NCBI RefSeq assembly: GCF_943913695.1
Contig: NZ_CALTZE010000084.1
Span: 1-17,523, forward strand
DNA length: 17,523 nucleotides
Direction: 5' to 3'
Source of the DNA: an uncultured Marmoricola sp.
GTDB lineage: Bacteria; Actinomycetota; Actinomycetes; Propionibacteriales; Nocardioidaceae
The translations under genes were made by a program, and so were the position numbers. Shown piece by piece: positions 14,701-17,523 of the stretch. Position 1 is the stretch's first letter; each line of letters opens with the position of its first letter. The notes beneath the pieces are model-generated. The model ran no database searches and was not told the DNA's origin. It was given only the letters and a program-made list of their open reading frames with translations.

Positions 14701-17523
14701 GGCTGGTGGCGGACCGCTGGGCGTCGTCGCGGGCCAGCATCGACTCGAGGATGTCGGTGGGGGTGAGCGGCCGGACCAGCGTCGGGTGGATCACCGAGTG
14801 CGGGTCGCCGTCGCCGACGACCTCGAGGTAGACGTGGTTGGCGTGCGCGCCGCGGGTCATCATCGTGTAGAGCTGCTGGCGCGACTCGGCGCCGGTGGCC
14901 AGGCCGTGCATCGTGTCGGCGGTGACGCCCTGGGCGGTGTGGACGGTGCACGCGTAGCCGAGCTCGGTGGAGCGGGCGACGTAGTCGGCGGGCAGGCGCA
15001 CGGTGCGGCCGTGCTGGGTGTGCTGGACGGTCAGGTCGCCACTGTCGTGGATCTCCAGGACGGTCCAGCGGTCGCCGTTCTTGACCCAGTCGGTGGCTGA
15101 GGTGCGCAGCCGGCGGTCGTTCTCGCGGGTGATGATCAGCTCGCCGAGCGAGGCCTCGTTGCCGTCGGCGAGCCGGCGGACCGGGCCACTGGCGGCGACG
15201 TCGGTGGGGTCGATCCCCTCGAGGCGATGGGCGCGGGCCTGCTGGTTCAGCTCGCTGACCAGGTCGCGGGTGGGGGCGAGCATGATCGAGTCGAGCCCGA
15301 CGGCGCGGTCGGCCTGCCAGGCGGCGAAGACGTCCTCGGTCATGGTGGCCAGGTCGCCGACGTGGACCCGGTCGCGGTCGAGGTAGAAGCCGAGCGACTC
15401 GGGCTTGCCCTCGCGCAGCGCGAGCGAGGCGGCGCCCTCGGCGGGGTCCTTGAACCGGACGAGCTCGGTGAGCTGCAGCGCGCCGTGGGTGGCGCGGATG
15501 TCGCGGAGCACGCCGCCGGCGCCGATCGCGGAGAGCTGCTGGTCGTCGCCGATCAGCCGGACGCTGCCGCCCCGCTCGAGGATGTAGGAGACCGCCGCGT
15601 CCAGCGAGAGGGTGTCGGCCATGCCGGCCTCGTCGATGACCACGAGGGTGGAGGAGTCGATGCCGGCGACCCAGTCCGGCATCGCGGCGCCGGTCTCGCG
15701 GGCCTGCTCGAGGGAGTGGGTGAGCTTGGCCAGGGTGTCGGTCTGGGTGTCGATCTGGGAGCGCAGAGCGTCCGCGGCCGCGGCTGAGGGGGCCAGGCCG
15801 ATGATGGTTCCGCCGCCCTCAGCCCAGGCGCTGGCCAGGGCTCGCATCGCGGTGGTCTTACCCGATCCGGCCGGCGCGATCGCCAGCTGGAGCCGGGCGC
15901 CGGAGGTGGCCATCTCCCGGACCAGGGTGGCCTGTCCGGCGTTGAGGGTGATGCCGTTGGCGGTCGACTCCAGCAGGGCCAGGTCGACCGACGCAGCCTC
16001 GACGGCGTACCCGTCGTGGCAGCCGGCGGCGTCGACCAGGCGCTGCTCGGCGGCCAGCACCTTGCTCGAGGTGAACAGGTCGGCCCCGGCCTGGGTGTAG
16101 ACCGAGGAGCCGTCGGCGCGGCGCAGCTCGGCCGGCTCGCTGATGGTGTCCCAGGGGCGAGCCATGCTCACCGAGTGGTCGTCGAGGACCTCGCTGACGA
16201 GCAGGTCGACGACCTGGGAGACCTGGTTGGTGGGCACGTTGGCCGCCCGGACCTGCCGCTGGGCCTCGGCGTAGACGTGCCAGTACTGCCAGGTGGACCG
16301 GCTGCCCTCCATCGTCGCCACGATGCGGTCGGTGGTCTTGGCGAACCAGGCTGAGTCGGCCAGCGAGCGGGCCGCGCCCTTCGGGTTGAGGGCCCCGTGG
16401 ACCATCTGCTTGACCCGCTGCGGGGTGCCCAGCACCTCGACCGCCTCGCGGTGCCACGCCTCGCGCTGCTCGGCCAGCGAGCGCGGCTCGTGCTTGGCCT
16501 CGCGGGTCTTCAGCGTCGCCTGCTGGGACAGCTGGATCGTCTCCACCGGAGTCGGGGGACGGCCGTGGGTGGCCTGGAACGCGGCCGCGAGGACCTTGCG
16601 ACGGTCCTCGACGTTGAGCCGGCGCTTGGAGAAGCGGCGGTTGAGCTCGGGGTCGACGCCGACGATCTCGCGGATCGGCCGCTTGCGGGCGTCCTCGTTC
16701 GGGCGCTCGGCGAACCGGACGCCGAGGGCGTCGACCAGGTGCCGCTCGAGCGCGGTGTTGTAGGTCTCCGAGGCCGAGACGACCGCCTTGTGCAGCGGTC
16801 GCCCGTCGATCGCCAGCCACTTGCCGTCGAGGGTCTGGACCTTGTTCGCCACGGCCACGTGGGTGTGCAGGTCGGGGTCGCCGGCGCGGGAGTCGCGGTG
16901 GGTGAACGCGGTGGCGACCAGGCCGCGGACGTCGACCTGGCGGACGCCGTTGGTGCCCCGGCGGGTGAACAGGGCCTTGGTCTCGATGAAGCCCAGGGCG
17001 TCCTTGATCGCCGCCTGGTGGGCCCGCTCGATCACCGCGGCGGTCTTCGGGTCGGAGATCGCCCACAGCACCGAGACGCTCTTGACCGGGGAGAAGGTCA
17101 GGTCGTAGCCGGCCACCGCGGTGGTCTTCGGGCGGGAGTGCTTGGCGATCGCGGCGGCCAGCTCGCGGGCGTCGACGGGGTCGCGGCCGTGCTCGGCACG
17201 GAAGAACTCGGTGCCGACCTCGGTGCGGACCTTGGCCCGTGCGGCCGCAGGGACGGGCCAGTCACCGGGCAGGCCGGCGGCCTCGTTGATGGCGGCGATG
17301 CGCTTGGCGACCTCGATCCGGAACGGGCTGATGTCGTTGTCGTAGACCTTGTACGGGGTGCCGAGGCGGACCGCGGTCTTGTAGTCGGCCTCGGTCGGGT
17401 GGCCGGCCTCGTCGCGGCCGATGCGCAGGTCCAGCTCCTTGGTCCGCTGGGTGGCCAGCGGGTGGTGTCCGGAGCCGAACAGGCTCTGCATGTGGTCGGC
17501 GGTGACGATGTCGCCGGCGTCGA
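11753..17523 (-). CDS. MobF (TrwC/TraI-like) relaxase-helicase with a C-terminal primase-like domain; N-terminus beyond the window
   Basis: A very large conjugative relaxase, 1922 codons visible; the frame is still open at the right edge, so the start and catalytic tyrosines are outside. Residues are counted from the first visible Met at 17491. The relaxase core has GYDLTFSPVKSVS near 128-140 and the three-His motif FTHRDSRAGDPDLHTH near 193-208. An SF1 helicase follows: APAGSGKTT near 537, VVIDEAGM near 615, GDDQQLSAIGAGG near 644, VHTAQG near 850 and YTMMTRG near 874. A long poorly assigned region contains an acidic linker (about 1340-1415). About 1410-1720 resembles a DnaG core without zinc finger: RDRVMFPVIHQGEVLGFVGR near 1540, then TOPRIM motifs EGPMDA near 1602 and ATDADLAGQ near 1650. 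It would nick oriT, unwind the strand and perhaps prime the complementary strand. The stop is TGA at 11755-11753. Confidence 0.93.
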   Translation of the reverse strand, partial: DAGDIVTADHMQSLFGSGHHPLATQRTKELDLRIGRDEAGHPTEADYKTAVRLGTPYKVYDNDISPFRIEVAKRIAAINEAAGLPGDWPVPAAARAKVRTEVGTEFFRAEHGRDPVDARELAAAIAKHSRPKTTAVAGYDLTFSPVKSVSVLWAISDPKTAAVIERAHQAAIKDALGFIETKALFTRRGTNGVRQVDVRGLVATAFTHRDSRAGDPDLHTHVAVANKVQTLDGKWLAIDGRPLHKAVVSASETYNTALERHLVDALGVRFAERPNEDARKRPIREIVGVDPELNRRFSKRRLNVEDRRKVLAAAFQATHGRPPTPVETIQLSQQATLKTREAKHEPRSLAEQREAWHREAVEVLGTPQRVKQMVHGALNPKGAARSLADSAWFAKTTDRIVATMEGSRSTWQYWHVYAEAQRQVRAANVPTNQVSQVVDLLVSEVLDDHSVSMARPWDTISEPAELRRADGSSVYTQAGADLFTSSKVLAAEQRLVDAAGCHDGYAVEAASVDLALLESTANGITLNAGQATLVREMATSGARLQLAIAPAGSGKTTAMRALASAWAEGGGTIIGLAPSAAAADALRSQIDTQTDTLAKLTHSLEQARETGAAMPDWVAGIDSSTLVVIDEAGMADTLSLDAAVSYILERGGSVRLIGDDQQLSAIGAGGVLRDIRATHGALQLTELVRFKDPAEGAASLALREGKPESLGFYLDRDRVHVGDLATMTEDVFAAWQADRAVGLDSIMLAPTRDLVSELNQQARAHRLEGIDPTDVAASGPVRRLADGNEASLGELIITRENDRRLRTSATDWVKNGDRWTVLEIHDSGDLTVQHTQHGRTVRLPADYVARSTELGYACTVHTAQGVTADTMHGLATGAESRQQLYTMMTRGAHANHVYLEVVGDGDPHSVIHPTLVRPLTPTDILESMLARDDAQRSATSLIREQADPATRLGEVSQRYLDSLYVAAEDLLRHETITGGDGTTVNMVDALDTAVETLAPGLSDEAAWPTLRAHLLLLGAAGENPVEALRAAAGDRELESARDRAAVLDWRLDSSGLRNAGAGPLPWMPGIPARMAEDPHWGAYLSQRAHLVEQLAEQVHTRAAEQASLPVWAQNGIRPASGTGATVAEVVADVEVWRAAMQVPADDRRPTGAPQLQKASATWQRRLNRAVTGDHTPALKEWRQLLYSLAPQVRDDEFTPLLAERLAAMSRAGVTAHELLRTAAAPDHPAGPLPDELTAAALWWRMARHLTPAVAAQIGDGSHGESVTTDWAPRLADLFGPERAASIRASTWWPALVSNVDHGLQRGWQVQALLGAGRALPSDGWEGVDECQALVWRTSSALETAPDEHAHEYHFEEPPADLWDGIEPDPAMFVDLPDDSAWADWPSAEDPGLDLEPSVDVVDEHQVDALEEDLVDVDEDQYIESDLTLAAYIRDLGGTRLEPTDADIRLMYQRADEWHSSPVTRERMVEINELTQTFFESRFTDSWGRDDLTGRFGVDLAGDERFRPGQAPAGWTNLVDHLRGRGVSDAEMLATGVAVEASTGRLIDRFRDRVMFPVIHQGEVLGFVGRRRPGLTDHDKAGPKYLNTADTPLFHKGAQLFGVVDEVLAEGAVPVIVEGPMDAVAVTIASAGLYLGVAPLGTSLTDEQAAQLAAVGRDPIVATDADLAGQVAAERDFWMLTPHGLDPGYARFPDGLDPADLLAQRGPAALTAAVASGQPAFRSLGDQLLNERLDNLAPEQARVAAMRVISARPSRAWEPGINQVRARLHVSQLQARRDLRDAVKSWDADPRNAAVAELHKSSDVRARLAAAADKTPAERWAPLARELDPRLLEQGDWPATAAMLQQAHEHGHDVGAATRAIVAETPLGDSPARDLRYRIVSRLEIPIDATSPLDTPTIRQSQEADYPWSSPTINRRMPPTGRP

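Noticed and set aside
12728..15787. Several long plus-strand frames opposite the relaxase gene
   Set aside because: All lie antisense to the relaxase with its intact motifs, and none shows a recognisable domain or start signal.

Overview
This is high-GC actinobacterial DNA, from codon use (C or G at almost every third position), GTG starts and domain content. Nocardioidaceae or a relative is plausible but not shown. The window is part of the transfer module of a conjugative element (ICE or plasmid), with a cargo island between the transfer operon and a convergent relaxase gene.

Left block (82-6326, + strand) is a tight transfer operon. It starts with a 1047-aa exported protein that combines two endonuclease/exonuclease/phosphatase (EEP) folds with three cell-wall hydrolase-type domains. 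A 200-aa protein with two membrane spans follows, overlapping by 4 bp a VirD4/TraG-like coupling ATPase that has no membrane span of its own. A 232-aa conserved protein of unknown function closes the operon, overlapping the ATPase by 4 bp. The ATPase gene carries a perfect in-frame 252-bp tandem duplication between its Walker A and Walker B motifs. A hairpin follows the last stop.

Middle block (6327-11752) is cargo. A roughly 340-bp intergenic region holds a small inverted repeat. It precedes a tight three-gene cassette: an unrecognised 230-aa protein, a 372-aa XRE-HTH/ImmA-IrrE zinc peptidase, and a 913-aa protein with a large uncharacterised N-terminal half and a C-terminal SF1 helicase. 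This is the best candidate in the window for an undescribed, probably defence-related, system. Just downstream is a decayed NaeI-type restriction endonuclease gene with three single-base indels, two nonsense codons and substituted catalytic residues, which supports reading the area as a defence island.

Right block (11753 to the right edge, - strand) is a very large MobF (TrwC/TraI-like) relaxase whose N-terminus lies beyond the window. It joins a relaxase domain, an SF1 RecD-like helicase, a long middle region with an acidic linker, and a DnaG-type TOPRIM primase-like domain in one chain.

Together the relaxase would nick and unwind the transferred strand, the membrane protein and coupling ATPase would dock and pump it, and the exported multi-domain hydrolase would open the cell wall. 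No tRNA, rRNA, CRISPR array, integrase, transposase or recognisable origin was seen.
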